DNA of 64,000 bases from Solirubrobacteraceae bacterium (GCA_031177685.1 JAPSGI010000006.1:124001-188000), one strand, 5' to 3'. Numbered from the stretch's first letter, positions 15,701 through 24,398 are shown. The notes: generated by a model not told the origin, from the letters alone. Numbers and translations: made by a program.

Positions 15701-17033
15701 CGAGGTCGTCCGCCGCCCGACGCGCGTGAGGGTGGTGGCCGAAGCGGGACGGCCGGGGAGCGTCCGGACCGGGCCGCTCGCGGTCGGGCGCGGGGGCGTG
15801 GTCATCTTGCCGCGCCCGCTTCGCGGGCGGCGCTTTCGCGTGGAGATCCTCGCGGCGGCCTTCCCTCGCGGCGCGACGCCCCAGGAACGGACTCGCCGGG
15901 CCGTCGGGATCGCCTCCCTCCAGGTGCCCGGCCTTCCCGCGACCCGGATCCCTCGCGCCGGCCCGTTGCGCGGTGCGTGCGGCGATCTCGCGGCGACGGT
16001 CGCCGCCGAGCGCGGTTCACCGGCCCGGCCCCGGCGCGTCCTCGGGCTGGGCGTCAAGGAGGAGACGGTCGTCGTGGTGGCCCGGCCGCAGCGGCTGCGG
16101 ATGAGAGTCACCGGCGACGTGCCGTCGCTGGACGCCGGCGCGCCGCTGCGGGCCCGGCCGTGCGGCGAGGCCGCCGAGCTGCCGGCCGAGCAGCTGACGC
16201 TGACCGTTCCCGACGGCGTGTTCCGCCCCTACTGGCTGCGGCTGCGCTCGCCGGCGCCGGCGCCCGTGGCCCGCGCGGCGGCGCCGCCCGGGGTCGTGAC
16301 GGACCTCGGTGACGCCGGCCGGGGGCGCCACGACGGCGTGCGGGTCCGGCTGCGCGAGCCGGCGCGGCTCGTGCTCGGCGAGAGCTACAACCGCGGCTGG
16401 CGCGCCTACTGCGACGACCGCTCGCTCGGCGCGCCCGAAGTGGTGGACGGCTACGCCAACGGCTGGCGCGCGCCCGCCAGCTGCCGCGACGTGCGCTTCG
16501 CCTTCGCGCCCCAGCGGGCGGTGAACTGGGGCTACGCGATCGCGGCGCTCGCCTGCCTGCTGCTGCTCGCCTTCCTCGTCCTGCGCCGCCCGGGGCCGGA
16601 GACGCTCCGGTCAGAACGAAACGACGGCCGGCCGGGGGAGCTCGCGGCAGCGGCGGACGCGCCGGGGGACGACCAGCCCGCGAGCATGCCGCTTCGCCGC
16701 GCGCTCGCCGTCGCGGCGCTGCTCGCGGCCGTGCTCGGCTTCGTCTTCGCGCTGCGAGCCGGCGTCGCGCTGTTCCCGGTGCTGGCCTTCGTCCTGTGGC
16801 GGGGCGTCGGGGCACGTGCGCTGGCCCTGACCGCCGGCGCGCTCCTGCTGCTGGAGCCCGCGATCTACCTGCTGTTTACCCCCGAGAAGAAGGGCGCGGG
16901 CTACAACTTCAACTACGCGGTCGACCTCGTCGGGGCTCACTGGGTCGCGGTGGGAGCCGTCGTGCTCCTCGCGCTCGCGCTGTGGCGCACGCTGGCCGCG
17001 CGCCGGCGCCGCGCGCTGAAGCCGTCCTTGTAG
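12726..17033 (+). CDS. aftD: AftD-like alpha-(1->3)-arabinofuranosyltransferase
   Basis: 1435 residues, the length expected for mycobacterial AftD, a GT-C enzyme adding branching arabinofuranose from decaprenyl-phospho-arabinose. The N-terminal ~430 residues hold about ten membrane segments; WASSDTKIDLHVDPGRFLAD is the first outer loop with the conserved acidic residues. A large extracytoplasmic region follows, containing two discoidin-like (F5/8 type C) modules near residues ~715-790 (AAFDGDVRTAWLADRF) and ~945-1020 (SAFDGDPATAWLGQWV), the carbohydrate-binding modules known in AftD. Three or four C-terminal membrane segments close the protein (residues ~1260-1425). The symbol follows homology; an arabinan is not otherwise shown in this window. 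Start by ATGA coupling to the GT39 gene. The last 97 nt overlap the converging acyltransferase gene. Confidence 0.85.
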   Translation: MTRRERALPAVLALGAFALALAQRPGWASSDTKIDLHVDPGRFLADVAAVWTESGSLGHVQGGQYGGYLFPMGPFFALGHAAGLAPWLVHRLWLGALLALAAWGTVRLLDDVVGRPRGAAHVVAGAMTVLNPYVVVFSARTSVTLLAYAALPWLLLAVHRGVRRPTGWWWPALFALVVAASGGGVNAAVTAWVLLGPALLLAYDVLTGLPWRAARAFAWRALALTFVASLWWIGPILAQARYGIDFLEFTEQQGTIWGTTSMSETLRLMGYWVSYIGVGFHGATRPYFADAPTLLYAPAVMAAMLLVPALVLGAFAWTRRTAYGPFFLALVLLGALVMVAGFPEGTPLRRGLNFTYNHVEATHFLRTTYKAGPLVAMGLAGLGGLAAGAAWRRTRRWRPALAAGAAVLLALAAWPLVRGDALDDQLLWKEVPPAWQDAGRDLDRDLPRQTRAVLAPGELFAYYRWGGTVDSILPPLTERPVAVRNIVPYADLHAIDAFWNVDGQVAQERLVPGQLAPLLRWLGTSALLANADGDITRSGQPAPAHSARVLAAQGFGRPDRAYGPVRRRLPPAGDVAPAVALAQVRRYDVGGARRIVRVEPLPAPAVVDGSAEAIAGLAAFGELPRTLVYAGDRDARALRRAAAEGSEVVISDSNRRRVFVSSRLEQNYGHTLAADGSPSEDAAMLDPFADRGSDAQTVAVHEGAESLRAPFSPGGEQFPEHRPYAAFDGDVRTAWLADRFLQRHRRWVEVRFERARAVPYVDVLPENDRYGTVRALEVAGRRFEVRPGWNRLPVRLRNVDRLRVRIADVDYPPGLPAGGAGGLHEVRVPGLRVRERLRPPVLAERALAGRDLRRSALTYLFQRTTGDEPFRRGRFAGPPQALHLRDRGDAETAMARTFHPPAARAFRADAWASVSPETPDDALDRLAGYRGAATFTSSSRFEGRPGLRASSAFDGDPATAWLGQWVERAPAWIAWETPRPVTLRRLRLVAPREVVRRPTRVRVVAEAGRPGSVRTGPLAVGRGGVVILPRPLRGRRFRVEILAAAFPRGATPQERTRRAVGIASLQVPGLPATRIPRAGPLRGACGDLAATVAAERGSPARPRRVLGLGVKEETVVVVARPQRLRMRVTGDVPSLDAGAPLRARPCGEAAELPAEQLTLTVPDGVFRPYWLRLRSPAPAPVARAAAPPGVVTDLGDAGRGRHDGVRVRLREPARLVLGESYNRGWRAYCDDRSLGAPEVVDGYANGWRAPASCRDVRFAFAPQRAVNWGYAIAALACLLLLAFLVLRRPGPETLRSERNDGRPGELAAAADAPGDDQPASMPLRRALAVAALLAAVLGFVFALRAGVALFPVLAFVLWRGVGARALALTAGALLLLEPAIYLLFTPEKKGAGYNFNYAVDLVGAHWVAVGAVVLLALALWRTLAARRRRALKPSL

Positions 17034-18205
17034 CGCAGGATCGGGCGCTCGACCGCGTAGTAGCTGGCGGCTGCGCAGGCCAGCGACAGCGCCAGGACGC
17101 AGGCCAGCATCACGACGAACCCCGACCCCAGGCCGGGCAGCCAGCCGGCGGCGCCGCGCTCGGTGAACCACTCCACCCAGCGCGCGTGCCACAGGAAGAG
17201 CCCGTACGACACGAGCCCCAGCCAGGCGATCGGGCGCACGGCGAGGACCCGCCGCGGCAGCCCGCCGCGCCGGTCGCCCCAGACGGCCGGGAGCACGAAC
17301 AGCAACGACGCCGTCCCGTACACCAGGTGCTCGCCCAGGAACTGCGCGCCGGTGCGCACCCCGTACAGCCCGCGCGGGAGGTCGAACGTGTACGACATCA
17401 CCACGAACAGCCCCGCCGCCGCGATCCAGGGCGCCAGCGGCGCGCGCTCGACCAGCCGCACAGCCGCCGGCATGCGCTCCCGTCCGGACAGCGCCGCGCT
17501 GGCGACGGCGAGCCCCATTCCCAGCGCGAACCAGAAGAACGTCCCGGCGATCGTGAACAGCAGGATCGTGCCGGCCTGCTCGTGGTGCACGTACCAGCGC
17601 AGGGCGATCGAGGCGAGCGCCAGCACCGCCAGGACGGACAGCTCCACGCGCAGCGTGCGCTCGCGCGACCGTCCGCGCGTCAGGCGCGCCAGGACGAGCG
17701 CGTAGAACGGCAGCAGCACGTAGAACGACGCCTCCACGGCCAGCGACCACGCCTGCCCGAGCCCGCCCAGGACCCAGCCCATGTCGTAGTTCTGCACGAA
17801 CCCGTAGTACGTCCAGCGCGGGCCGGTGAAGGCCAGCCCCGGCCAGATCGCCAGCACGGTCAGCGCGAGCCAGTACGCCGGGACGATCCGCAGCACGCGC
17901 CGGCGCGCGTAGTCGCGCACGCGCGGCGCGGGTCGCCCCTCCAGCCGCCCCGCCACGAACGGCCGGTAGAGCAGGAAGCCCGAGAGGACGAAGAACAGCG
18001 TCACGCCGACGTCCAGGCGCGCGGTCATGGGACCGTAGAAGGCGCTCGTGTTCGCGCCCGAGGCCAGCCCGACGTGGGTCAGCACGATGGCCAGTGCCGC
18101 CAGCCCGCGCAGCGAGTCGAACAGCGGAAAGCGCGGGTTCCCGGGCGGCGGCTTCAGCGCGTCCGGCGCCGCCTCACGCGAGCGGGCGAGGACCGTCTCG
18201 GTCAC
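16937..18205 (-). CDS. Acyltransferase family 3 (OafA/YrhL-like)
   Basis: 422 residues, integral membrane O-acyltransferase that would acetylate or acylate a surface sugar. The signature FPLFDSLRGLAALAIVLTHVG (residues ~26-46; catalytic His in LTHV) is followed by ten or so membrane helices, including RLDVGVTLFFVLSGFLLYRP and the RRRVLRIVPAYWLAL segment. GTG 18205 is 6 nt after CATACT, giving a leaderless start. The C-terminal ~30 residues (basic, Ser/Thr rich) are encoded opposite the 3' end of the AftD-like gene and may be an overrun rather than a functional tail. Confidence 0.9.
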   Translation of the reverse strand: MTETVLARSREAAPDALKPPPGNPRFPLFDSLRGLAALAIVLTHVGLASGANTSAFYGPMTARLDVGVTLFFVLSGFLLYRPFVAGRLEGRPAPRVRDYARRRVLRIVPAYWLALTVLAIWPGLAFTGPRWTYYGFVQNYDMGWVLGGLGQAWSLAVEASFYVLLPFYALVLARLTRGRSRERTLRVELSVLAVLALASIALRWYVHHEQAGTILLFTIAGTFFWFALGMGLAVASAALSGRERMPAAVRLVERAPLAPWIAAAGLFVVMSYTFDLPRGLYGVRTGAQFLGEHLVYGTASLLFVLPAVWGDRRGGLPRRVLAVRPIAWLGLVSYGLFLWHARWVEWFTERGAAGWLPGLGSGFVVMLACVLALSLACAAASYYAVERPILRYKDGFSARRRRAASVRHSASARSTTAPTATQ

Positions 18206-18211
18206 GCGCGC

Positions 18212-18217
18212 AGTATG
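18212..18217 (-). promoter_or_regulatory. -10 box CATACT, leaderless promoter
   Basis: CATACT on the minus strand, 6 nt before GTG 18205. The same hexamer heads 29088 and 50187. Confidence 0.6.
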
Positions 18218-18230
18218 CCGTCCACCCACG

Positions 18231-18269
18231 GTGTGGACTTGACCGCGATATGGGCGGCTAAGTCCACAG
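18231..18269. repeat. 39-nt palindromic repeat, copy 2
   Basis: Arms GTGTGGACTT (18231-18240) and AAGTCCACA(G) (18260-18269), inner stem CCGC/GCGG, loop GATATGG. It begins 5 nt beyond the stop of the methyltransferase gene at 18274, and lies between that stop and the acyltransferase promoter; a terminator role is possible although no T-run follows. Confidence 0.85.
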
Positions 18270-18273
18270 CGCC

Positions 18274-19014
18274 TTAGTACGGCCAGGTGGAGGACCCGAG
18301 CGCGCGGGCTACGCGGCGCAGGCGCATTGTCAACGCGGCCTTGATCCCGAGGTTGCGCGCGAACCACGGCAGCTGCGCGAGCTGGCGGACGAGGTTGCGT
18401 CGCCGCTCGCGCCCGCGCAGCGGCTCGCGGCGGTACTCCGCGAGGCTGCGCGAGCGCCCGGCGTAGCGCCACTCGGGCGACCGGAACAGCAGCCGCGCGA
18501 GCGCGAGCGTCACGCCGACGGACGAGAACGCGTCGTGGACGAGCATCGTCCCGGCCGGCGCCACGCGGGCGCCCCAGCGCTCGAGGTCGGCGCGGGCGGG
18601 CCCGTAGCGGTGGGCGGCGTCGACGTAGAGCAGCGCGACGTCCCCCTCGACCGCGTCCAGCGCGTCCTGGGAGGGCCGGCGCACGTGGCGCACGCGCTCC
18701 GATACGCCCGCGCGGCGCAGGTTCTCCACGAACGCGCGGTGGTCGGCCTCGCCGGCGGCGCCACTGCCGCGGATCTCCCGCGGGCCGCGGTCGTTGCCCG
18801 CGTGCGGGTCGATCGCCACGATCTCGACGCCCTCCGGCGCCGCGGTGGCCAGCACGATCGCGGAGCGCCCCCGGTAGGACCCGATCTCCACGATCCGGTC
18901 GCCGGGGCGCAGCGCGGCGGCCCGCTCCCACAGCCGGCCGGCCTGGTCGTCGCTGAGCCAGCCCTCCACCCCCTCGGCCGCCGTGAGGGCATCGGCGAGA
19001 GTTGGGCCGGTCAT
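18274..19014 (-). CDS. SAM-dependent methyltransferase (Methyltransf_24 type)
   Basis: 246 residues. The SAM-binding segment is DRIVEIGSYRGRSAIVLATA, followed by IVAIDPHAGND, and the metal/substrate-side DVALLYVDAAHRYGPARADLERW and GTMLVHDAFSS, an arrangement seen in CmcI/TylF-like O-methyltransferases of polysaccharide and antibiotic clusters. ATG 19014 overlaps the TGA of the fused glycosyltransferase-flippase, so the two are coupled and probably act on the same glycan. It ends 5 nt before a copy of the 39-nt palindrome. Confidence 0.85.
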   Translation of the reverse strand: MTGPTLADALTAAEGVEGWLSDDQAGRLWERAAALRPGDRIVEIGSYRGRSAIVLATAAPEGVEIVAIDPHAGNDRGPREIRGSGAAGEADHRAFVENLRRAGVSERVRHVRRPSQDALDAVEGDVALLYVDAAHRYGPARADLERWGARVAPAGTMLVHDAFSSVGVTLALARLLFRSPEWRYAGRSRSLAEYRREPLRGRERRRNLVRQLAQLPWFARNLGIKAALTMRLRRVARALGSSTWPY

Positions 19015-21371
19015 GGCAGCGCCGGGGCCGGGCGGCGGGGCCGGCGCAGGGAAAGGGCGAGCATTCCGCCGGCCGCCAGGCACTGGAGCGCCAGCACCAG
19101 CGTGGCCAGCCCGACCAGGCCGGTCCCGGCGTTGGTCAGCAGGAACGGCTCGATCGCCGCGACCACCGCCAGCAGCCACATGAACGCGTACCGCTCGATG
19201 GCGAGCATGTACTGCACCGCCAGCGACGCCACCGCGAGCAGCGTCATCGCCAGTCCGAGCACGATCAGCGCTCCGTTCGCGGCGGAGACGTCCACGTCGA
19301 AGCCCGCCTTCAGGACGAATGCCGGCACCGCGGCGTAGACCGCGAGCATCGGCGCGGCCACCAGCGCGACGATCGCCAGCGCGCGCCCCAGCACGCCGCG
19401 CGGGTTCAGGCCCGCCTGGGCGCGGCGCGCCGCCTCGGGTACGAGGTAGTAGGCCAGGCCGATCCCCACCCAGATCACCACCTTGGCCGCCACCGCCGCG
19501 GCGGCGTACGCGCCGGCCTCTTCGCCCCCCACGCGGTGCTTGACGATGATCACGTCGATGTTCTGCAGCACCGCGACGAGGGTGAGGCCGAGCACCGGCG
19601 CCCACGCGCCCGTCACCAGGCGGTCGAAGCGCCGCGTCCGGGCGCCCGGCTCCGGCGGGCCCAGGCGCCGGCGCAGCACCCAGCCCAGCACCAGCGCCGC
19701 GGTCAGCATCGACAGCGGCGAGGCGACGTACGCGCCCGTGACGCCCAGCCCGCCGCCCACCAGGAGCAGCCCGAGCGCCAGGCGCCCGAGCGCCTCCAAG
19801 ATCACGCTCAGCCCCGCCGCGCGGTAGGCGCGCAGCCCCTGCAGCATCCCGCGCTCGATCGACAGCGCGAGCCAGGCCACGCCGGTCGCGGGGACCGCTG
19901 CCGCCGCCCACACCTCGTCGTCCACCCCGATCGCCGCGGCGAGCGGCTCGCGCAGCAGGACCCCCACGGCGGCGAGCGCCAGCAGCCAGGCGCCGAGCTC
20001 CAGGGCCCAGCGCCGGTGCGTCGCGGACAGGCGCCCGCCCTCCCCGAGGCGTCCCAGCGCCGTCTCGCGGGCCGAGGCGACCTGCAGCGCCAGCCCCGGC
20101 ACCGAGAGGATGAGGAAGGTCGACACCAGTGCCGCGAGCGACCCGTAGCCGGCCGTGCCGAGGATCCGCGCGAAGACGACGGTGAACAGCAGCGAGATGA
20201 CGTTCGCGGCCATCGTCGCCGCCGCCAGTCCCAGCGCCTTCGCGGTCTCCGAGCGCGCGAGCTCGCCGCGCAGCCGCTGGCGCTCGGCGGTGCTCTCCTT
20301 CTCCAGCACGTGGAGGTTCTCGGCCGCCGTGCGGTCCCACGTGAACGTGCGGGCGCGCTCGCGCGCCGCGTCGCCCAGCCGCCGGCGCAGCCCCCCGTCC
20401 GCGACCAGCTCGCGCACGCGCTCGGCCTGCTCGGGGACCGTGTCGGCCAGTGCCCCGGTCTCGCCGTCCACGATCGCCTCGGGCAGGCCGCCCACGCGCA
20501 GTGCCGCGCTCGGGGTCCCGCAGGCGGCGGCCTCCATCACGGTCAGGCACCAGCCCTCGGCCGAGGAGGCGGTCAGCGCCACCCAGGCGCGCCCGAACAG
20601 CTCGACCTTGCGCTGCTCGTCCACGAACCCGTGCAGGGTCACGCGCTCGCGCAGGCCGCGGCGGTCGATCTCGGCCTCCAGCGCCGGCCGATGGTCGCCG
20701 TCGCCGGCGATCTCCAGGCGCGCGCCCGGGACCGCCTCCAGCACGTCGAGCACGTACTCGACGCGCTTGTAGCGCTTCAGGCGCCCCAGGTACAGGAGCG
20801 TGGGCTCGGCCGCCTCCGGGCCGGGATGGAACTGCTGTCCCTCCACGCCGTTGTAGACGACGTCGATGCGGTCCTCGGGGACGCCCAGCGCGACGAGGTC
20901 CTCGCGCGCCGCGCGCGAGACCGTGGTGAACGGCGTGGCGCGGTACAGGAACCGCAGCGGCAGCGTCTCCAGCAGCAGCGCCGCCACGGCGCCCCGGCGC
21001 CCCAGCTCCTCCGCGTACATCCGCCGGTGGACGTGGTGGACGAGCGCCACGCGGGGCGTGCGCAGCCACAGCGGCGTGAAGAAGGGGATGCCGTTGACCA
21101 CCTCCAGCGTGACGTCGGCGTCGCGCGCCAGCTTGCGCCGCCACACCAGCCAGGCGGCGCGGGGGAAGACCGTCAGCCGCGTGCCCACGCGGTGCAGCTC
21201 CAGGTGCTCGTCGAGGCGCTCGTAGGGCCGCGCGCCGTCGTAGGAGCCGGCCACCACGGTGACCCGGTGGCCCCACGCCACCCAGCGCGAGACCTGGCCG
21301 AACAGGTTCGTGCCGGTCCCGCCGGCCTGGGGGTGGGTCCAGTCGCGGTCGACCAGCACCAGGACGTGCAT
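19011..21371 (-). CDS. Glycosyltransferase (GT4)-polysaccharide flippase fusion
   Basis: 786 residues in two parts. Residues 1 to ~355 are a complete GT4 enzyme: DRDWTHPQAGGTGTNLFGQ at the acceptor side, TLLYLGRLKRYKRVEYVL, LEIAGDGDH and the donor motif ASSAEGWCLTVMEAAACGTP. A Lys/Glu/Arg helix (~360-380) links it to a MOP-superfamily exporter with ~12-14 membrane segments: TAKALGLAAATMAANVISLL, then ARILGTAGYGSLAALVSTF, the usual Wzx/RfbX N-terminal pattern. The joint is seamless with no in-frame stop, so it is a genuine single reading frame. Adding a sugar and flipping the lipid-linked product would be physically joined. ATG 21371 is 7 nt after TACCGT. It is divergent from the LARTG protein gene. 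Confidence 0.9.
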   Translation of the reverse strand: MHVLVLVDRDWTHPQAGGTGTNLFGQVSRWVAWGHRVTVVAGSYDGARPYERLDEHLELHRVGTRLTVFPRAAWLVWRRKLARDADVTLEVVNGIPFFTPLWLRTPRVALVHHVHRRMYAEELGRRGAVAALLLETLPLRFLYRATPFTTVSRAAREDLVALGVPEDRIDVVYNGVEGQQFHPGPEAAEPTLLYLGRLKRYKRVEYVLDVLEAVPGARLEIAGDGDHRPALEAEIDRRGLRERVTLHGFVDEQRKVELFGRAWVALTASSAEGWCLTVMEAAACGTPSAALRVGGLPEAIVDGETGALADTVPEQAERVRELVADGGLRRRLGDAARERARTFTWDRTAAENLHVLEKESTAERQRLRGELARSETAKALGLAAATMAANVISLLFTVVFARILGTAGYGSLAALVSTFLILSVPGLALQVASARETALGRLGEGGRLSATHRRWALELGAWLLALAAVGVLLREPLAAAIGVDDEVWAAAAVPATGVAWLALSIERGMLQGLRAYRAAGLSVILEALGRLALGLLLVGGGLGVTGAYVASPLSMLTAALVLGWVLRRRLGPPEPGARTRRFDRLVTGAWAPVLGLTLVAVLQNIDVIIVKHRVGGEEAGAYAAAAVAAKVVIWVGIGLAYYLVPEAARRAQAGLNPRGVLGRALAIVALVAAPMLAVYAAVPAFVLKAGFDVDVSAANGALIVLGLAMTLLAVASLAVQYMLAIERYAFMWLLAVVAAIEPFLLTNAGTGLVGLATLVLALQCLAAGGMLALSLRRPRRPAPALP

Positions 21372-21378
21372 CGCGGGG

Positions 21379-21384
21379 ACGGTA
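21379..21384 (-). promoter_or_regulatory. -10 box TACCGT, leaderless promoter
   Basis: TACCGT on the minus strand, 7 nt before ATG 21371. The 44-bp gap 21372-21415 holds this and the divergent TATGGT. Confidence 0.6.
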
Positions 21385-21400
21385 GCGCCGCCGTCTGCTC

Positions 21401-21406
21401 TATGGT
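21401..21406 (+). promoter_or_regulatory. -10 box TATGGT, leaderless promoter
   Basis: TATGGT, 9 nt before ATG 21416; it is the only promoter apparent ahead of the LARTG-tsaE-tsaB-rimI-tsaD run. Confidence 0.55.
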
Positions 21407-21415
21407 TCGCCTTCG

Positions 21416-21784
21416 ATGGTCGCGCCGCGCCGCATCGCCGCCCTCGCCGCCGCGCTCTCCCTGGCGCTCCCCGCGGGAGCCCTTGCGCAGGGGGCGGGCG
21501 AGACCCAGTACTCGGACCCCTTCGAGGAGGAGCAGGCGTCCTCCGGAGGCGGCGGCGACAGCGGCTCGAGCTCGGGCTCCGGCACGGGCGCGGGCGGCGG
21601 CGGCGAGCTGTCCACGACGCCGCCGGACGACGGCACGAGCGAGTCGCAGGCGGCCCGCACCCGCACGCCCGACGGCGAGCTGGCGCGCACGGGCGCGGAG
21701 CCCGGACTGATCGCGCTGCTCGGCGCGGGCTTCATCCTCACCGGCGCCGGCCTGCGGGTCCGCGTGCGCCGGCCGCTTGCCTGA
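21416..21784 (+). CDS. Small secreted protein with LARTG sorting signal
   Basis: 122 residues, no recognised enzymatic domain. A signal peptide (MVAPRRIAALAAALSLALP, cleavage near AGALAQ at 20-25) leads into a Gly/Ser/Glu/Thr-rich low-complexity middle. The C-terminus has LARTG at residues 89-93, a hydrophobic helix (GLIALLGAGFILTGAG) and a basic tail RVRVRRP: the arrangement of an actinobacterial class E (LAxTG) sortase substrate anchored to the wall. No sortase gene is in the window. The tsaE start lies inside its 3' end (8-nt overlap), tying expression of a surface protein to tRNA modification genes. Its low-complexity middle makes homology hard to judge. Confidence 0.75.
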   Translation: MVAPRRIAALAAALSLALPAGALAQGAGETQYSDPFEEEQASSGGGGDSGSSSGSGTGAGGGGELSTTPPDDGTSESQAARTRTPDGELARTGAEPGLIALLGAGFILTGAGLRVRVRRPLA

Positions 21785-22187
21785 GCGCTCCGACGGCCCC
21801 GCGGCGACCGAAGCCGCCGGCGCGCGCCTCGTGCAGACGCTGCGCCCCGGGGACGTCGTGCTGGTCTCCGGCGAGCTGGGCGCCGGCAAGACGACGTTCG
21901 TGCGCGGCGCCGCGCGCGCCCTCGGGGTGGAGGGCCCGATCACCAGCCCCACGTTCACGATCGGTCGCCGCTACGCCGGGCGGGTCCCCGTGTCGCACCT
22001 CGACCTGTACCGCCTAGAGGGGTTGGAGGACGAGGACCCGGCGCTGCTGGCCGACTACCTGACCCCGGACGCCATCGCCTTCGTGGAGTGGCCGGAACGC
22101 GCCGGCACGCAACTGCCCGCCACCGTGCACGTGCGCCTCGAGCACGCCGGCGGCGACCGGCGCCGCATCGAGGTCCGCCAGCCGTGA
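21777..22187 (+). CDS. tsaE: tRNA t6A ATPase TsaE
   Basis: 136 residues. It is the P-loop ATPase of the TsaBDE complex that makes N6-threonylcarbamoyladenosine at position 37 of ANN-decoding tRNAs. The Walker A is GELGAGKTTFVRGAARALG, followed by the family's ITSPTFTIGR and the HLDLYRL segment; FVEWPER near the C-terminus is also typical. TTG 21777 is used; it overlaps the upstream TGA (21782-21784). The stop overlaps the GTG of tsaB (22184-22187). It is cytosolic. Confidence 0.95.
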   Translation: MPERSDGPAATEAAGARLVQTLRPGDVVLVSGELGAGKTTFVRGAARALGVEGPITSPTFTIGRRYAGRVPVSHLDLYRLEGLEDEDPALLADYLTPDAIAFVEWPERAGTQLPATVHVRLEHAGGDRRRIEVRQP

Positions 22188-22891
22188 TCGTCCTCGGCCT
22201 GGACACCGCGACGCCGGCGACGGTCGTGGGCCTGCTGCGCGCCGACGGCGTGGCCTTCGAGGGCCGCCACGATCCCGCCGCAGGCGAGCGGCCGGGGCAC
22301 GCCACGCGGCTGCTGGGGCTGGTGGACGAGGTGCTGGCGTCCGCCGGCGTGCGGCTGGACGAGGTCACCCGAATCGCCGCCGGCGTCGGCCCCGGCTCCT
22401 TCACCGGCCTGCGCATCGGGATCGCCACCGCACGCGGACTCGCGCAGGCGACCGGCGCCGAGCTCGTCGGCGTGAGCACCCTGCGCGCGCTGGCCGTGGG
22501 CGCGGCCGGGCAGGACCGGCCGGTCGCCGCGATCCTCGACGCGCGGCGCGGAGAGGTGTTCGCCGCGGCGTGGATCGGGGACACAGAGGTCATGTCCCCC
22601 GCAGCGGTGGCCCCGGAGACGCTCGCCGAGGCTTTGGACGCGCTGGCGCGGCCCGCCCCCCGGTCAGGGGGCGCTTCCGCCCCGCCCCCGCTGGCGATCG
22701 GCGACGGGGCGCTACGATTTCGCGACGAGCTGGAACCGGCCGGGGCGGACATCCCGCCGGACGACGACCCGCTCCATCGGGTGGCCGGGCGGCACGTGTG
22801 CCACCTCGGCGCCAGGGCGGAGCCGGCCGGGACGGACGCCGTCGTGCCGGACTACCTCCGCCTCCCCGACGCGGAGGCGCGCAAGCCATGA
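22184..22891 (+). CDS. tsaB: tRNA t6A subunit TsaB
   Basis: 235 residues. TsaB is the ASKHA-fold partner of TsaD. Present are LGLDTATPATVVGLL at the N-terminus, GPGSFTGLRIGIATARGLAQ, and the VAAILDARRGEVFAA segment. The start GTG overlaps the tsaE stop. A Pro/Gly-rich insert around residues 155-170 (RPAPRSGGASAPPPL) is encoded by a C/G-rich hairpin (22654-22673) and looks inserted relative to other TsaB proteins. The C-terminal region (VPDYLRLPDAE) is standard. Confidence 0.95.
   Translation: MIVLGLDTATPATVVGLLRADGVAFEGRHDPAAGERPGHATRLLGLVDEVLASAGVRLDEVTRIAAGVGPGSFTGLRIGIATARGLAQATGAELVGVSTLRALAVGAAGQDRPVAAILDARRGEVFAAAWIGDTEVMSPAAVAPETLAEALDALARPAPRSGGASAPPPLAIGDGALRFRDELEPAGADIPPDDDPLHRVAGRHVCHLGARAEPAGTDAVVPDYLRLPDAEARKP
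22654..22673. repeat. Hairpin with CGGTCA loop inside tsaB
   Basis: CGCCCCC (22654-22660), loop CGGTCA, GGGGGCG (22667-22673). It shares CCCGGTCAGGGG with the minus strand of the 11398-11439 palindrome and is read in frame as part of a Pro/Gly-rich insert. Confidence 0.5.
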
Positions 22892-23411
22892 GCACGCCCG
22901 AGACCGTCACGCCCGCCACCTCCCCGCTGGAGATCCGCCGGCTGTCCTACTCGGACCTGCCGCAGGTCATCGCGATCGAGCGGCGCTCCTTCCCCACGCC
23001 GTGGTCGCTGGCCATGTTCGTGCTGGAGCTGAGCAAGCCCTCCGGCGTCTGCCTGGCCGCCACGCTGGACGGCGAGCTGGCCGGCTACCTGGTCTGCTCG
23101 CGCTACGACCGCGTCTGGCACGTGATGAACGTCGCCGTGGACCCCGACCGCCGCCGCGAGGGCATCGCCGCGTCGCTGATCGATCGGCTGCTGGAGTCCA
23201 CCGACGGCGACGCGTCGCAGTACACGCTCGAGGTGCGCCAGTCCAACGACGGCGCGATCGCGCTGTACGAGCGCTTCGGGTTCCGCGCCGCGGGAACGCG
23301 CCGGCGCTATTACCAGGACAACGGCGAGGACGCGCTCATCATGTGGCGCACGCCGGCCACGCTGAACGGCTCGCTCGCGGACGTGCCGAACGCGGTCCGG
23401 CTGCCGGGCCG

Positions 23412-23415
<4 letters not shown>
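22888..23415 (+). CDS. rimI: Ribosomal protein alanine N-acetyltransferase RimI
   Basis: 175 residues of GNAT fold: LEIRRLSYSDLPQVIAIERR, FPTPWSLAMF, VWHVMNVAVDPDRRREGIAA (acetyl-CoA binding RRxGIA), and the C-terminal NDGAIALYERFGFRAAGTRR with YYQDNGEDALIM, the RimI signature. It acetylates the N-terminus of ribosomal protein S18 in E. coli; here it lies between tsaB and tsaD, a common actinobacterial arrangement. ATGA overlap with tsaB; TTGA overlap with tsaD. Confidence 0.92.

Positions 23416-24394
<979 letters not shown>

Positions 24395-24398
<4 letters not shown>

Noticed and set aside
15810-15832. CGCCCGC-TTC-GCGGGCG hairpin in the AftD-like gene
   Set aside because: Lacks the GGTCA core, lies in plain coding sequence, and such short GC stems are expected at this base composition.
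12875-16312. A 1145-codon plus-strand frame inside the AftD-like gene
   Set aside because: Arg/Ala/Gly-rich shadow of the real frame; no domains, and the AftD frame has membrane segments and two F5/8 modules.
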